Shown piece by piece: positions 45,760-58,133 of a stretch of 64,000 bases of DNA. The DNA is from Margaritifera margaritifera. Taxonomy: Eukaryota > Mollusca > Bivalvia > Unionida > Margaritiferidae. The translations under genes were made by a program, and so were the position numbers. Each line of letters opens with the position of its first letter. The first letter of the stretch is position 1. Below the pieces are notes generated by a model. That model ran no database searches, was not told where the DNA came from, and saw nothing but the letters and a program-made list of their open reading frames with translations. Location: the NCBI GenBank assembly GCA_029931535.1, contig JAQPZY010000368.1:1-64000 (forward strand), read 5' to 3'.

Positions 45760-47105
45760 ATGTATATCAGTGGTACCTTTATAGTTAAGTTTCTGCGTTT
45801 AGATCAGTTTCTTGCACACTGTATAAAAACTGTTCACCTGGAATCATGAAACTTGGTGAAGGGATATATCTTGACGAGTACATTGACGAATACTACACCC
45901 TGATTACAAAGTAGGTCACAGTGACCTATAATTCACGCTCCATTGACTTTGCTTCATTTTTGTGTTTGATGTTCATTTTCAATTTTTTTCCATGCTAAAA
46001 TTATCAAACTATTAGTATCACACACTTACAAGAAAAGAAAGTAGCGGTAACCAACATTTTAGGTTACGGTTTTGCGTTTATGTCACGTGTTTTGCAGCCT
46101 GTATATATACTTTTATACCTAGATTCATAAAATTTGGTGAATCAATGCATCTTCATAAGTACTACACCCTCATCATGCAGTTAGGTCTCTGTAACCCATA
46201 TTTCACGCTTCACTGACTTTGGTCAAATGTTGTTTTTGAACTTATTTCTCAAGCTCTGTTCATGCAAAAATTAAAACAGAGAATTGCATGTATCTCTATT
46301 AATACTACACCCTTACAACAAAGTTTTACATTTTACATTTTATTGGCTTAGGTTAAGTTTTTTCATTTAGTTCACAAATAAATAGGTTTTTGGCACCCTG
46401 TATACATACTGTTATACATAAAATCATGAAATTTGGTGAGGGATGCATCTTGACGAGTACTACATTACAAAAGTAGGTCATTGTGACCCATATTTAACGC
46501 TTCATTGACTTGGGTTCAGTCTCGAGCACTGATAATGCCAGAATCACCAAACTAGATGATTGTATGCGTCTCTATTAGTATCACACCCTTACAACAAAAG
46601 AAGGTCCCTGTCATCAACGTTTCACATTGTACTGGCTTATGTCAAGTTTTTTGTGTTAGCGCATGACCACATATATTTGTTACCTTCTGTATAATACTGT
46701 TATAGTTTGAATCATGAAACTTAGTGAGAGAATGCAGCTTAATGAGTACTATATCTCATCCTGAAAGTAGGTTACTGTGATCCATATTTGAAGCTTCGCT
46801 GATTTTATTTAAATTTTGTGTTTTTACATTAAACTTGAAGACTATACCTCTCTCTTAGTAACACATTCACACAGAAAAGTTCACCGTGAACTACATTTCA
46901 CATTTTACTGGCTCAGGTTAAGTTTTAACATTTAGGTCATGACCACATAGGATTTTGCATACTGGGTACATACTATCCTGTCTTGAATCATTAAACTTAG
47001 TGAGGGGATGCATCTTGATGAGCACTACTCCCTCAATTCAGAAGTAGGTCATTGCGGTCCATATTTTATGCTTCACTGACTTTGGTTAAAGTTTATGTTT
47101 GATAT
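45760..47105 (+). repeat. Tandem repeat, about 288 bp x 4.7, with AGGTCA-type IR3 palindromes
   Basis: Units recur at about 45841, 46131, 46421, 46709 and 46983, marked by ATCATGAAACTTGGTGAGGG followed by a GCATCTTGATGAGTACTAC stretch. Each unit has two related halves. The first ends AAGTAGGTCACTGTGACCCA-like and the second AAGGTCACCGTGAACTAC-like. 45913-45927 is the perfect palindrome AGGTCACAGTGACCT. 46475-46489 is AGGTCATTGTGACCC, and 46878-46892 is the perfect AGTTCACCGTGAACT. Other units carry decayed versions. Confidence 0.85.
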
Positions 47106-47188
47106 TCATATATATATATATATAAATATATATATATTTATACCACATACATTAAAAATAACATGACTTTTAAAGTGTTGGTATAAAG

Positions 47189-47225
47189 CAATTTGATATA
47201 CCAATTCTGTTGGTATATCAAATTG
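47189..47225. repeat. Perfect 16-bp inverted repeat (hairpin)
   Basis: CAATTTGATATACCAA and its exact complement TTGGTATATCAAATTG are separated by the 5-base loop TTCTG. No T-run follows and the setting is eukaryotic, so it is not read as a bacterial-type terminator. Confidence 0.9.
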
Positions 47226-47435
47226 TGATCCGCCCTTGGCGCATGAATACACATATTTAAACATAGTTTCAACAGAGGTTATTGATTATATACACTCTAG
47301 ATCAGTGATGAATTTCCATTTATTAATCAATATCGACATAAGAAAATAACGAGAAAAAATATTAATAATCCCCGTTTTCTAAATGAATTAAACATGGTAC
47401 ACAATTACATTGAAATCCCCTCTGCTTTCCCTGTA

Positions 47436-47438
<3 letters not shown>

Positions 47439-47485
<47 letters not shown>

Positions 47486-47513
47486 GCATAAGGGACACAC
47501 ATACATGGAAATC

Positions 47514-47551
<38 letters not shown>
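47439..47551. repeat. (CT)n and (GA)n pair, self-complementary
   Basis: About 21 CT units followed after 35 bp by about 17 GA units, able to pair as a hairpin. Confidence 0.95.
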
Positions 47552-47555
<4 letters not shown>

Positions 47556-47835
47556 ATTTGAGCAAGATGAAAACCTTGAACTTTAACTTACACCAAGTAA
47601 CTGACAAGAACCTGGGTCGTCGTAATGGTATGCTTACACTTTTCATCGGATTTATCTACAGTGTTCACAATGCAATGATATTAAGTTGCAATAGCTTCTC
47701 GAGACTGTACGGTAAAATTTCTTGGTTAGAAGGCACACACATACTGTAAACTATTTAATGCTTTTTTAAAAAAACCTATAATATGGTTCTAAAAAGATTA
47801 TTTTTTAATATTAAAATATTAAAATGTCCGAAGGC

Positions 47836-47867
<32 letters not shown>

Positions 47868-48058
47868 GTTGGTTGGTCACGCAGCTGGCAGCAGACTAAT
47901 CGACCAACAGAGAAACATAGGGATGGACAATAATAATTATTAAAAAAATCTCATACTTAGTCTCTCCAAACCCAAACACCATCTCTCTCTCTCTCTCTCT
48001 CTTGGTTGGTCTGTCTCAGCATATCAGTTTTACCACAGTGTGTGTATCTCTCTCTCTC

Positions 48059-48089
<31 letters not shown>

Positions 48090-48107
48090 GGACCATCGTC
48101 GCAAGCT

Positions 48108-48154
48108 ACTGGCGAAAATCCGTGAAAAAACGAGCGTAGCGGATTTTCGCCAGT
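48108..48154. repeat. Perfect 15-bp inverted repeat with 17-base loop
   Basis: ACTGGCGAAAATCCG (48108-48122) and CGGATTTTCGCCAGT (48140-48154) are exact complements. It lies just after a (CT)n array in otherwise AT-rich DNA. Confidence 0.9.
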
Positions 48155-48746
48155 CATGTCTCTGGACCTATCAAAGATGGTAAAATTTACAGATAAACTG
48201 ACCAACGGAAAGGGGAAAGAGAGAGATGGAGGATAAAAACAATCTTATGGTCGGTAGCAATGTTAATTAAAACATAATAATAACTTAGATCAACTGTAAA
48301 TACATTTAAATGTTTTAATTACCTCTTGCTGGCTCATCATTTGTTGGCTCATCATTTAGCTTAGTCTATATTCCACAGTCATTTCAATATACTCTGCGGT
48401 GACTGAATGGCTGCGCGTTCAGTGTTCAAGAAGCTAACATGCTGTGTTTGTAGTGCTATACTTTCTTAACTTAAACCATCTTTCATGTTTAAATCATAAG
48501 TGTGTCTTATATTTATTTAATCAATATGAATGAAAATATTAACTAAAAAAAAAGAAAAGAAGTAACTTATCAATTTGCAAAGAGAATTGTGAATAGCCGC
48601 AATAGGTACAGAACTACATTTTGTAGCAGACACACTGGGCAGTGATGTGAAGAGTTCACTCACTCCGGCAATACACAGTTTCCTGTAGTCAATCTTAACT
48701 CCGTTGGAAATGCAAGTATGTGTATTTGTATGTGATATAAATAAAA

Positions 48747-49098
<352 letters not shown>

Positions 49099-49518
49099 TA
49101 GCTGGCTCATAAGGTTCTTTATGACTAGTACAGTTGGTAGCAGGAATGACTTACGTGGTATGTTGTGATAGGTTACCCTCAACAGGTTCACTCTGCACTG
49201 TTCATACAAATCAGTATATGTATAAGTTGAGTAGACTGCATGTTTCCCATGAGAGGCCTCATATGTTGTGTCTAATCTACGAACTAGCGTGAATTACTGG
49301 CTGTCTCAAAGCCTGTGACTTTCACGCAGTAAAATATGACTTCCAGGGTGGAAAATAAGAATAGCTTTTTTAAGCAGATTTTAAGAACAACGATTTTAAA
49401 AAAAATATAACAAAAAACAACATTATGCGTGGTTTCAACGAACTCATCATAGTACTTCTACTTTTATATCATAATTATTTTTTAAAAAATATTGTATGCC
49501 CTTTATGCTTTCTCACAT

Positions 49519-49700
49519 TAGGCTTGGTTTGGTTTGGTGCTTTACGGCACAGGAACGCAAGTAGGTTATTTAGTACCGAGGCAATTAGAGTTAAGTGCCT
49601 TACCAAAGGACACACCACGGTAGCTGACCCAGACTGGTCCGATGGTAGGATTGGATCGTGAGTCCGGCACGCTAACCACTGATCCAACACGGTTCTCATC
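49519..49700 (-). mobile_element. tRNA-derived SINE, minus strand
   Basis: Reverse-complemented, it begins with a tRNA-like GGATCAGTGGTTAGCGTGCC (A-box-like) and continues to GTGTGTCCTTTGGTAAGGCA, which is the same central block as in the 44.2 kb SINE. The B box is decayed. Confidence 0.7.
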
Positions 49701-51474
49701 GCAGTAGGTAAGTTGGTTGGTTAATATGTAGGTATGGTTGTTTGCCTGCTCGCTTTAGCAGTATGTTAGCATAATACTGGCTATATAATGCCGACTGAAA
49801 GCTAACATTTTAAATTTTGAAAAGAATTAAAGTTAAAATGTAAGGAGAAAAAATTACCCGTAAAAACGTCATTAAAAAAGGGCAAACGTTTCGTGGTCAA
49901 GATCATTTTTATCTTAACCTATTTTCTGAATGCTAATTAATGTTTTCAGTGGCTACTACAGACTATTAAATGTTTCCTAGAGGCGAGTATGTAATCGCTG
50001 ATTACACTATGGATTTAGCTAGTGATCTAAGTTCGATCAGACCTCTCTTGTGTTTCTGTGAGATCTTCACCACAAGTGTAAATGTCCATACCAAAGTTTG
50101 AAATGCAGAAAACCGGGCTTATAAAAAGTCTGGTAAAGTTGCTAATTGGTTGACAGGCTAGTCAGTGCTGTTAGACTTAGATCACATAAATGCACACTTT
50201 TCATATTTGGTAAACATTTTGTATATGTTTGGACTGACCACTTAAATCGTATTTAGATAATGCTGGTTTTCGCTTCTTCACGAAAATCTTGCAAATCTTC
50301 AGACAGTGACACTAACTCAACTTTAACCCAACATGGGAATTGATTGTCCGCTTTTTTTCCCAATGCATTTTATAGCCTCTATATTAAATGATAAATGTGT
50401 TTACATTTATACACAGATAGTTTTGATGGACTTTTGGGAATAGATTGTGTCTTTTTTTCTTTTTCTTTTTTGGACTGAAGAAAATAGAAATATAACAGAC
50501 CTAGACCAGACTATCGGCAGGCGTAGATCTCTCTGAGAGTCTGGTTGAACGAAATTATGATTGCAATTTATTTTACCAATGATTAGCCGCAAATGATCCA
50601 AATGATCCCAAACGTAGTACCAGTGGGCAGGGCCTAATTCTTTTTTTCTTTCTTCAGTTCATGCAGGTGTCAATCAAGGAAATACAAAAGAGAATACATC
50701 ATGGCCAATCAGATTGCAAGAAATCATAATGAAAGAAGAAAATTAATTATAATGCTGTGAATTTAAGTTTTTATTCTGCTCTAAGTTAGAAATATCGATG
50801 GAAAATCAGGGAGGGTTCATTATTATTATTATTATTATTATTATTACATCCAAGAGAAGCTTCATGAGATTTTGTTTTATACGTTTCTTTCATTTTCTCA
50901 AATTATAGTACGAAAAGGATCTGTTGTATTAAACCGTGTGTAGCATGTGTTCATCTGCAAGCAGCGTAGACCGAGATCTGTCGCGCCTTGGATGAAGTGC
51001 TGACGTGTATATTTCTGAAGGCAGAAATGCTCAAAGGTACATAAATAATCAAATGACTTGTTCAGCAAGCAGAAGAATGCTCAGAATCGTCTTCGATAGA
51101 TTGTTTGGAACGTTGATGTATTAATCCGCAACACCCGGATAAAAACGTGTTCATAGAAAACGAATGCCTTTACCATCCTATTAAAAAATACAAAGCCGCA
51201 CGACTCTGCGACCAACAGTGCACGGATAACTCAGTTAAACGTACAACCAAAGTCAATTAAGTACAAATGTAGGTTACAGTGATCGATTTTTATAGGATGG
51301 TGTCGCATTCTCAACGACACGTCTTACACATAATATGGCATGAACCCGCAGTCAATAGTGCCCGTGAAAAAGACAAAACATAACCAATGTCAGTGTAGTG
51401 TGAAATATAGGTAGCTGTTTGGTGTGAAAGGGTGCTGCACTCATCCAGAGGCATTTACACAGAAATACTATCTC
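49701..51474. other. Non-coding stretch
   Basis: Contains a (TTA)n run at 50818-50846 and otherwise unique AT-rich sequence. No gene is supported. Confidence 0.5.
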
Positions 51475-52400
51475 TCGAGTGGTAACAAGCTGAGCCAATC
51501 AGATGAAAAATCTCCTCATTAATATGCATAGATCTTGCTCATACTTGTTTGACATCGTGCTGATATAAGCCTGTTTAGCAAATTTGATCAAATCATATCA
51601 AATACAATGTCGGTGGAGTGTTGACAAGCTCAACCAGTCAGATGGAATATCACCTCATTAAAATGCATGGATCTAACTCATAATTGTACTCTTCCAAGAT
51701 CTGATAAAATAAGCCTATTTAACAACTTCGATAAAAATCGATGCAGTAATATGCTTTCCAGAATGGTAACAAGCTCAGATAATCAGATGCAAGATCTCGT
51801 CATCAACATTTGCGGATCTCGCTCATTATCAAACTTTCTGAGAAGTTGAAGATATAAACATATATTTAAAGTTTCACAAAAAAGCTACTCAGAAATATGA
51901 CCTCCAGAGTGGTAACAAGATCAGCCAATCCTATGCAAGATCACCTCAATAATATGCGTGGATCTAGCTTTTTATCAAAATCATTAAAGATCTTGAGAAC
52001 ATAAGCATATATTCCAAGATTGATTGAAATCGGATATAATTTCATCTTCAGAGTGGTAACAAGCTCAACCAATCAGATGCAAAATCGCCTCAGTTACATG
52101 CGCTATTCTCTGTCATTATCGAAATTTGCAAGATCTTGTTGATATTAGAATATGTTGCAAGTGTGATCAAAATCGGATCAAATGTATTGCCTCCAGGATA
52201 CTAAAAAGCTCAGCCAATCAGATTCAAGATCACCCCATTAATATGCGTGAATCTCGCTCATTATTGAAAAATTAGATCAGAAATATGGCCTCTAGTGTGG
52301 TAACAAACTCAGCCAATATGTGAATCTCGCTCATTATCAAACTCTCCGAGATCTTGAAAATAGAAGCATATATATTTATAAGTCCGACCAAAAGTGGATC
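51475..52400 (+). repeat. Satellite-like tandem repeat, about 145 bp x 6.5
   Basis: Units begin near 51478, 51618, 51762, 51909, 52051, 52196 and 52298, marked by GTGGTAACAAGCTCAGCCAA followed by TCAGATGCAAGATC and ATATGCGTGGATCTCGCTCA. The last unit has an internal deletion. Each carries a CCAAT motif. Units are 10-25 percent diverged by eye. Confidence 0.85.
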
Positions 52401-54199
52401 AGAATAGGGAGTTTGATTGTAACAGCAAACTACTCGACCCCTAAACTTAAACAGTTCTGTTCCAAACTCAGTGTCCAAGCAATTATAATGTCAACTTGTC
52501 CATGTATATCTTAGTGATACGAAGCTGACATCTGCATTGCTGACTACATTTTAAAACAATAAAAGGATTGTGCCAAAATTTACGCATATTAGTAATTCCA
52601 TAGCTATATAATTACTTTCAAAAATTGAATAAAAGACCAGATGTGGAAATCTGTTACATATAGAGAACAGTGCACGAGCATTATCTCATTTAACCTGACG
52701 ATTGGGCATAGTGTAGCCTAAATTTGATAATGTTCGTGTCTGTTCTCCATATGACTTGTCTTGTGGGTCAGCGAAAGTTTTAAGCTCCACCCATCTCCTT
52801 TAGTTTTTGTCAACAAATGTCATAATGTGATCCACTATACCGATCAGCTGACATGCTGACCTTCTGGCGAGAAATATAGGCTGTTTCTATCTGTTTTTCA
52901 CATTGTCATTGAACCATTTCCATTGAAGGCGTATTCATGGTACGAACATTTAGTGTGATGTCAAAGTAACCTGAACAGAGATCGCGACACGAAATATTAG
53001 GATTGTATTGGTCATGTTGAACATAACTCGTTGCTAAAGCACAGAACAGCGGAACTGAGCAGCATTGCTATAGGGGATATATAGGGAACAACGGAAAGAC
53101 GGAAGAAATACATTCGGATAGAATGAAAGGACTGATAAAAGACAGATTGCAAAAAATGAAAAGAATGATGGAACATAAACATGTACTCACTGTACTCACA
53201 ATGGAATGACGGAGCATACAGGCAGTGGTTGCCCTTGAATTTATGGATTCGTTTTTGATGTTATAGTGTTTTGTTTTAATGATTTTACTGGTGATAATTG
53301 CAAGTTAATGTTTCAGGATATTATTTTTGTATGGATTTTTGCAGATATCTTAGTATTACTGGTGCACATGAATAGAGAAGCTTTCTTAGTAGCTTAGCTA
53401 TTTTTAGCTGAATATTATATACATTTTTATAAGCGGATGATTTAATGTAAATGCAGTCTCAAGCATTCGTTTTGTAACCTTGACTGCGTGTTAAAAAATT
53501 TCTGTCCACTTTTCTCGAATTCACAGATTGTGATTTTCAAATAGACACAAAAGGTTAAAAAAATTAAGTTAATATATTAAAAGATACTACATTTTCTCGT
53601 CATTGTCTTTGATTATTAAAAGCATCTGTCACGCTCTCTCTCTCTCTCTCTCTCTCAGTGTCTAAATGTATTAATTTTAATCAGTTATTTTAAGAGTGAT
53701 GTTATGATTGGGGTTGTTTACTTTTCATTATTAAAATATGTTTATGATATATCATCTGGGTGAAATACAGCTTTAGTGTTCATTTCAACTCTCTCATACC
53801 ACCTGTCTGTATTTAGTGTTGCTGACCATGCGTATGTGAAAATACACCTGCACTGTATTGATGGGGTAGGAGCTTAGCTGTACTCAATATTCCAAACAAT
53901 GGACGTTAGAGTAAGAATCTGATGCTTCAGCTCATAAGTTATTACAAATTAAGCGATTTAAAGTTGTCTCATCATCAAAGAAAAATGTCGGCGGCTTGTA
54001 ACACATATTGGAGTTAACTTTCTGAAGTAACATGACCGGGAGCAGTGGGGAGTATATATGGTCAAAACATGTTCAGAGCTCTGGAGTGAACACATATTTA
54101 ATTCCTTCTTGATTATTGAGATACTGTGATACACTTCCACTACCACGATTACGATGTGTTGGGTAGTTGCCAATTATGTGACAATCTAGACACCCACAC

Positions 54200-54233
<34 letters not shown>

Positions 54234-54480
54234 GCAGTAAAATATGCATTTGTGGTTCACTTCATTGATTGAATACGATGCTAGAATCATTTGAAAAGTT
54301 ACACGTGAAATATAAACTTATACAGAGAATGTGGATACATTGACTTGGTGGAAACTTGTCTGGAAAATATGGGTAGAGGGGAGGCGTGTGTGTCGGGGGG
54401 CGGGGGTACGGTGTTTTTTGTGACTCATTAATTCAACCTCCAGCTCTCTCATTAGCTATCTAACCACTGCTGAATCACAT
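52401..54480. other. Non-coding stretch
   Basis: (CT)n tracts at 53633-53657 and 54203-54233. No gene is supported. Confidence 0.5.
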
Positions 54481-54689
54481 TCCTTACTACTATACAGAAA
54501 GGACAAGGCACCTCCATATATCCGCACAATAAAACATGCTTGGAACTCTTTCCTTACTGCTGCATAAAGCACCTTCAATATCCCTTAAGCATATCGGATC
54601 AATAGATTATGGCAGTTGTCATTAGCACAGCATTTGACCGCAACTGCTCCATAACTGAAATCATCCAAGAGATAAAGCAAAAATTGTGG

Positions 54690-56300
54690 CGAAAGTGCAT
54701 ATAGCTCAAGTCGACCAATAAGGCGTGTATCTCACTGATTCTGCCTGCTGTAGCTAAAGTGACTAGTCAGCGTCCCCTGTATAAAAAAATGAAACACAGA
54801 GGCTTTGGACAGTGATTGATTTAAGAAGTGTCTTATTTAATCACGTCAGAACCCAAGGAAGATTCCATTTTGGACAATGGGCCCAGGACATTGGCTAGAG
54901 AAGTCATTGTTCTGGCCAATATCCTCCTATCTAAGACTGTAAAACAGTAGCCATTAATTGTTTTGTGAGCTAACTGCGTCTCCTCAAAGAGCAATAGGAG
55001 GAAGTTAATTATTTGCAGTACTGTACTGATTCTTTTAAAGGGGGAAATGTGTTTCTGCTCACACGACAGAGGGACAGCTCTCCGTTGTTCTTATAGGCTT
55101 TCAAAGTGGTGAGTCTTATTGCTCGAGCAATTCTGTCCACCACTTGTTCAGTGAACTTTTTTTCCAACGGCTGTTTGAAATGAGTCAGGCGTGCATGTCA
55201 AACATTTCTTTATGATTGAAAAACCTGTAATTGAGGTTGATTCAGCAGGCGAGGAAAAGGCATAATGTTATTGGAGATCACCGCCGCTAATTTGAAGGCG
55301 TATTTGATCCATGAATTTTCCACTTGAGGGGTACAATCAGGATTACTCGGTACTCTGATTTCATCGCTTTCTGCAAGACTTTAGAAATCGAAACCGCTCC
55401 AATTCATTGAAAGAGCGTCAACCGTCCAGGTGTTTCAATTTATGACTGGCGAGATAAAGGTTCGAAGATGAGCATTTCAACTCGTTGCAATAAGGTCCGT
55501 GAGAGACAGATTCCCCAAGCCGCACACCCACCCACTGTGGAATATTCGACTGAAGACCCAGGAGTGAATGGACAATTTGGTGTTGAAGGGCTGATTTTGT
55601 CGAAACAGTGAGTCCACTAGAATAGTGAGCACACCCTAGACGCAGATTTGCTGACGATGACACGACTTGAGAAAATCCAAAAACCAGAAGTCTGAGGTAT
55701 GTGGACTTTGTTCCCCCCTTGCCTTCTGATGGAAATGACAACAGTTGAGTTGTCGGGCAGAATGAAAATGACCTTTTTAGACAGCGTCTCCTGCCATGAT
55801 TGAAAGACATTCACTATTGTTTTCTTCTCTAGAAGATTGATGTCTAACAGGCGTTCCTAAACAAGGCAGATCCAGCTCATTTTTTGGAAGGAGGGTTGGT
55901 GGTCGAAATCGCAGCCTGTTTTGTTGGTGTTTGAGTAGGTCGTAATTTCTGGAGGTTGATTGTGACGCTGGATACCAGCCGTAAGGCAAGTGAGGTCATC
56001 CCATCTGCTAAGATGGAATTTCATGTGGTTCTAAACTTTGATAACTTGATCTAGATTTCAAAGGTTGGGCATCCATTAGGATAGATGGATTATTTGCAAG
56101 GGTCTTGTGAACAGGCGTTTCAATTTCAAGACAAGAAGATTTACTGCGGCATTGAGAAGACCTAAAAGTCGAAGAAATTTCCGGGATGGAGTTCGATGTT
56201 CTGATCGAATGCTAGACACTGCCGAGATCATTTTCAATACATTTTTCTGAGGGAGACAGACGTGGTTCAAGATGGTTTTGACCTCCGACGGAAGGGTCTA
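54690..56300 (-). mobile_element. DIRS-like (tyrosine recombinase) retroelement relic
   Basis: Minus strand, in order. At 56270-56076 an RT-thumb segment with NHVCLPQKNVLKMISAVSSI and LLGLLNAAVNLL ... RPLQIIHLS. At about 55840-55400 an RNase H segment with SWQETLSKKVIFILPDNSTV and RQGG, then a TWTVDALSMNWSGFDF end. At about 55030-54690 a tyrosine recombinase segment with INFLLLLFEETQLAHKTING and LATAGRISEIHALLVDLSY, the latter containing the box I arginine. RT-RNase H-YR is the DIRS order. The RT catalytic core and the C-terminal H-x-x-R ... Y part of the recombinase are not seen. Frameshifts are frequent. Confidence 0.8.
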
Positions 56301-57310
56301 GGATGTATTAGGACTGCTCAAATATAGACACCGAATACAAGTAGAGCATGGATCATATTGCAGAAACATTTCGAACCGGTTGTCGCGTGTCGAGGAATGA
56401 TTTCCAGCAGACTTTGACATCTCCAGGCCTGCGATGTCTCCGTCGAATGCTGGGATTCCCGGCGTGTGTCTTGTAAAAATCGAGATTAAATTTTGATGGG
56501 AGTCGTCGTTGTTAAAAGAAAGGCTTGTGGGCACATGAGCCTTTGAGATGCCTTTCAAAACAATGGATGATGTCAATGACTGGACTAGACTGTGGAAGTT
56601 GTTTGAAGGAAGTGATTGGCAAATGTGGGAATTCTGTAAGGGGCCATTCACGGAGCAGGAGAAGGACACACCTTTGGAGGCAGAAGTAGGAAAACTTCTT
56701 TAATATGTACAGAAGGTTGGGACTTCACTAGACATCACTGGGTCGAGGATGGAAGATAGCGTTTGTGAGCGTGCGTATTCGAACTCAGAGGAGTGGGTTC
56801 TTAGCGAAGTCTCCTGTGAAAATTGTGACGATTGAGCATGCAATGCAGCTTGTCACAAATGGTAAATTAACCTTGGAGTCCCGTCATGATGTCATACGGT
56901 TATTTCCAGGCATTCATTATGCGTATCACTGAATGTCAGGGACTGGTACCAAGTGTCCGGGAATGCGAGTTTGGGAAACGGTACCCGGTACTAAGTCGTG
57001 ACGGAGCCTGGAACGTTAGTTGACCTGTCTGGTGCCGGTCTGTGATACTTGTGTGCGTCATATACTGAATAGTATGGGATGGTTTATCGAATCCAGTTCC
57101 AGTGAAGCCGATCATCAGGGACAAAATCGGGTCTGGAACTGGCATTATCGCGTGCCAGACGCTGTGTCTTGGAACCGGAATTGGGTATACCCAGAAGATA
57201 GATCACCGTACCCAATCCCTGTAGTCAACTGCATAGGTCGAGGCTGTGCTGGATCTGGAGGTGGTCGGCTTGTGTCTCATGCCGAAGTCTGTTTTGGCTA
57301 TCCCTGAAAA
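56298..57310 (-). pseudogene. Possible upstream (gag-like) part of the DIRS element
   Basis: Minus frames 56298-56669 and about 56936-57300 are Ser/Pro/Gln-rich and continue directly into the RT thumb. The distal one includes KQTSAWDTSRPPPDPAQPRP. They could be gag or linker sequence joined by a deletion that removed the RT core. No domain is recognised, and the plus strand is also open at 57020-57307. Confidence 0.35.
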
Positions 57311-58038
57311 GATCACTGTATCTCGCACCGGGGTCTGCCTGCGAATATAGCATAGTCATGACTCGTCCGTTTAGACCAACATGCCATGACTGTAATGGTC
57401 CAATTGGCTATGACGTGATAATTTGCTATGGTTCTGGCAGCGTGGTCCACGGCGGGCCTGAAGCTGTGTGAGAAGCCCGTGATAACAGGGATTACTCAAA
57501 TGGGCGATGACTCTGACTGCAGTAATTTGGGGATCAGCAAATTGGCGACAGAGGAGATGTCGGTGGAAATATTGATCCTTCTGCATGTGTTTCTGGATCT
57601 CTCATTTGCCGAGAAGAAATGCCTGGTTGTGACGATCGCCCATGCTTCCTTGGAACAGTGTGTGCACATGTCACATGTATGATTCGAACTGCACGCTATA
57701 CGATCAATACAGGTGGGGTGATAATCTTCATCTAGCTTGAAACTCTTTCATCACACATTTAATTTTGCCAATTGTTGTTCATACCTGTAATGAGACAAAG
57801 CACAACAGTGGCATATACAGTTGAATTCAATCAAACATTGCACTGAGCTTACTTTGAAGTGTAAACTATGAAATACGATAAATGCCATTTTTAAAAATGC
57901 AGATATGATCTTTTTGCACGGGATTTAATGTACAAAAAAGTCGAGTACTGAGTTGAACTGTAAGTACTAAAGACCCTCGGGCAGGAAATTATGATGGGTC
58001 CATGGGCTTATTGCACGATGAAGTTAGATAGTTGAGTT

Positions 58039-58133
<95 letters not shown>

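Larger units (their letters stand above)
47226..48746. other. Non-coding stretch rich in CT/GA microsatellites
   Basis: Five (CT)n loci (47439-47482, 47839-47868, 47982-48001, 48049-48060, 48062-48089) and one (GA)n (47517-47550). No gene is supported. Confidence 0.6.

Noticed and set aside
47189..47225. Rho-independent terminator
   Set aside because: Stem is AT-rich, no T-run follows, and the context is a eukaryotic nuclear genome.
57020..57307. 95-codon plus-strand ORF with Cys pairs
   Set aside because: Overlaps the presumed upstream part of the minus-strand DIRS element; no zinc-binding family recognised.
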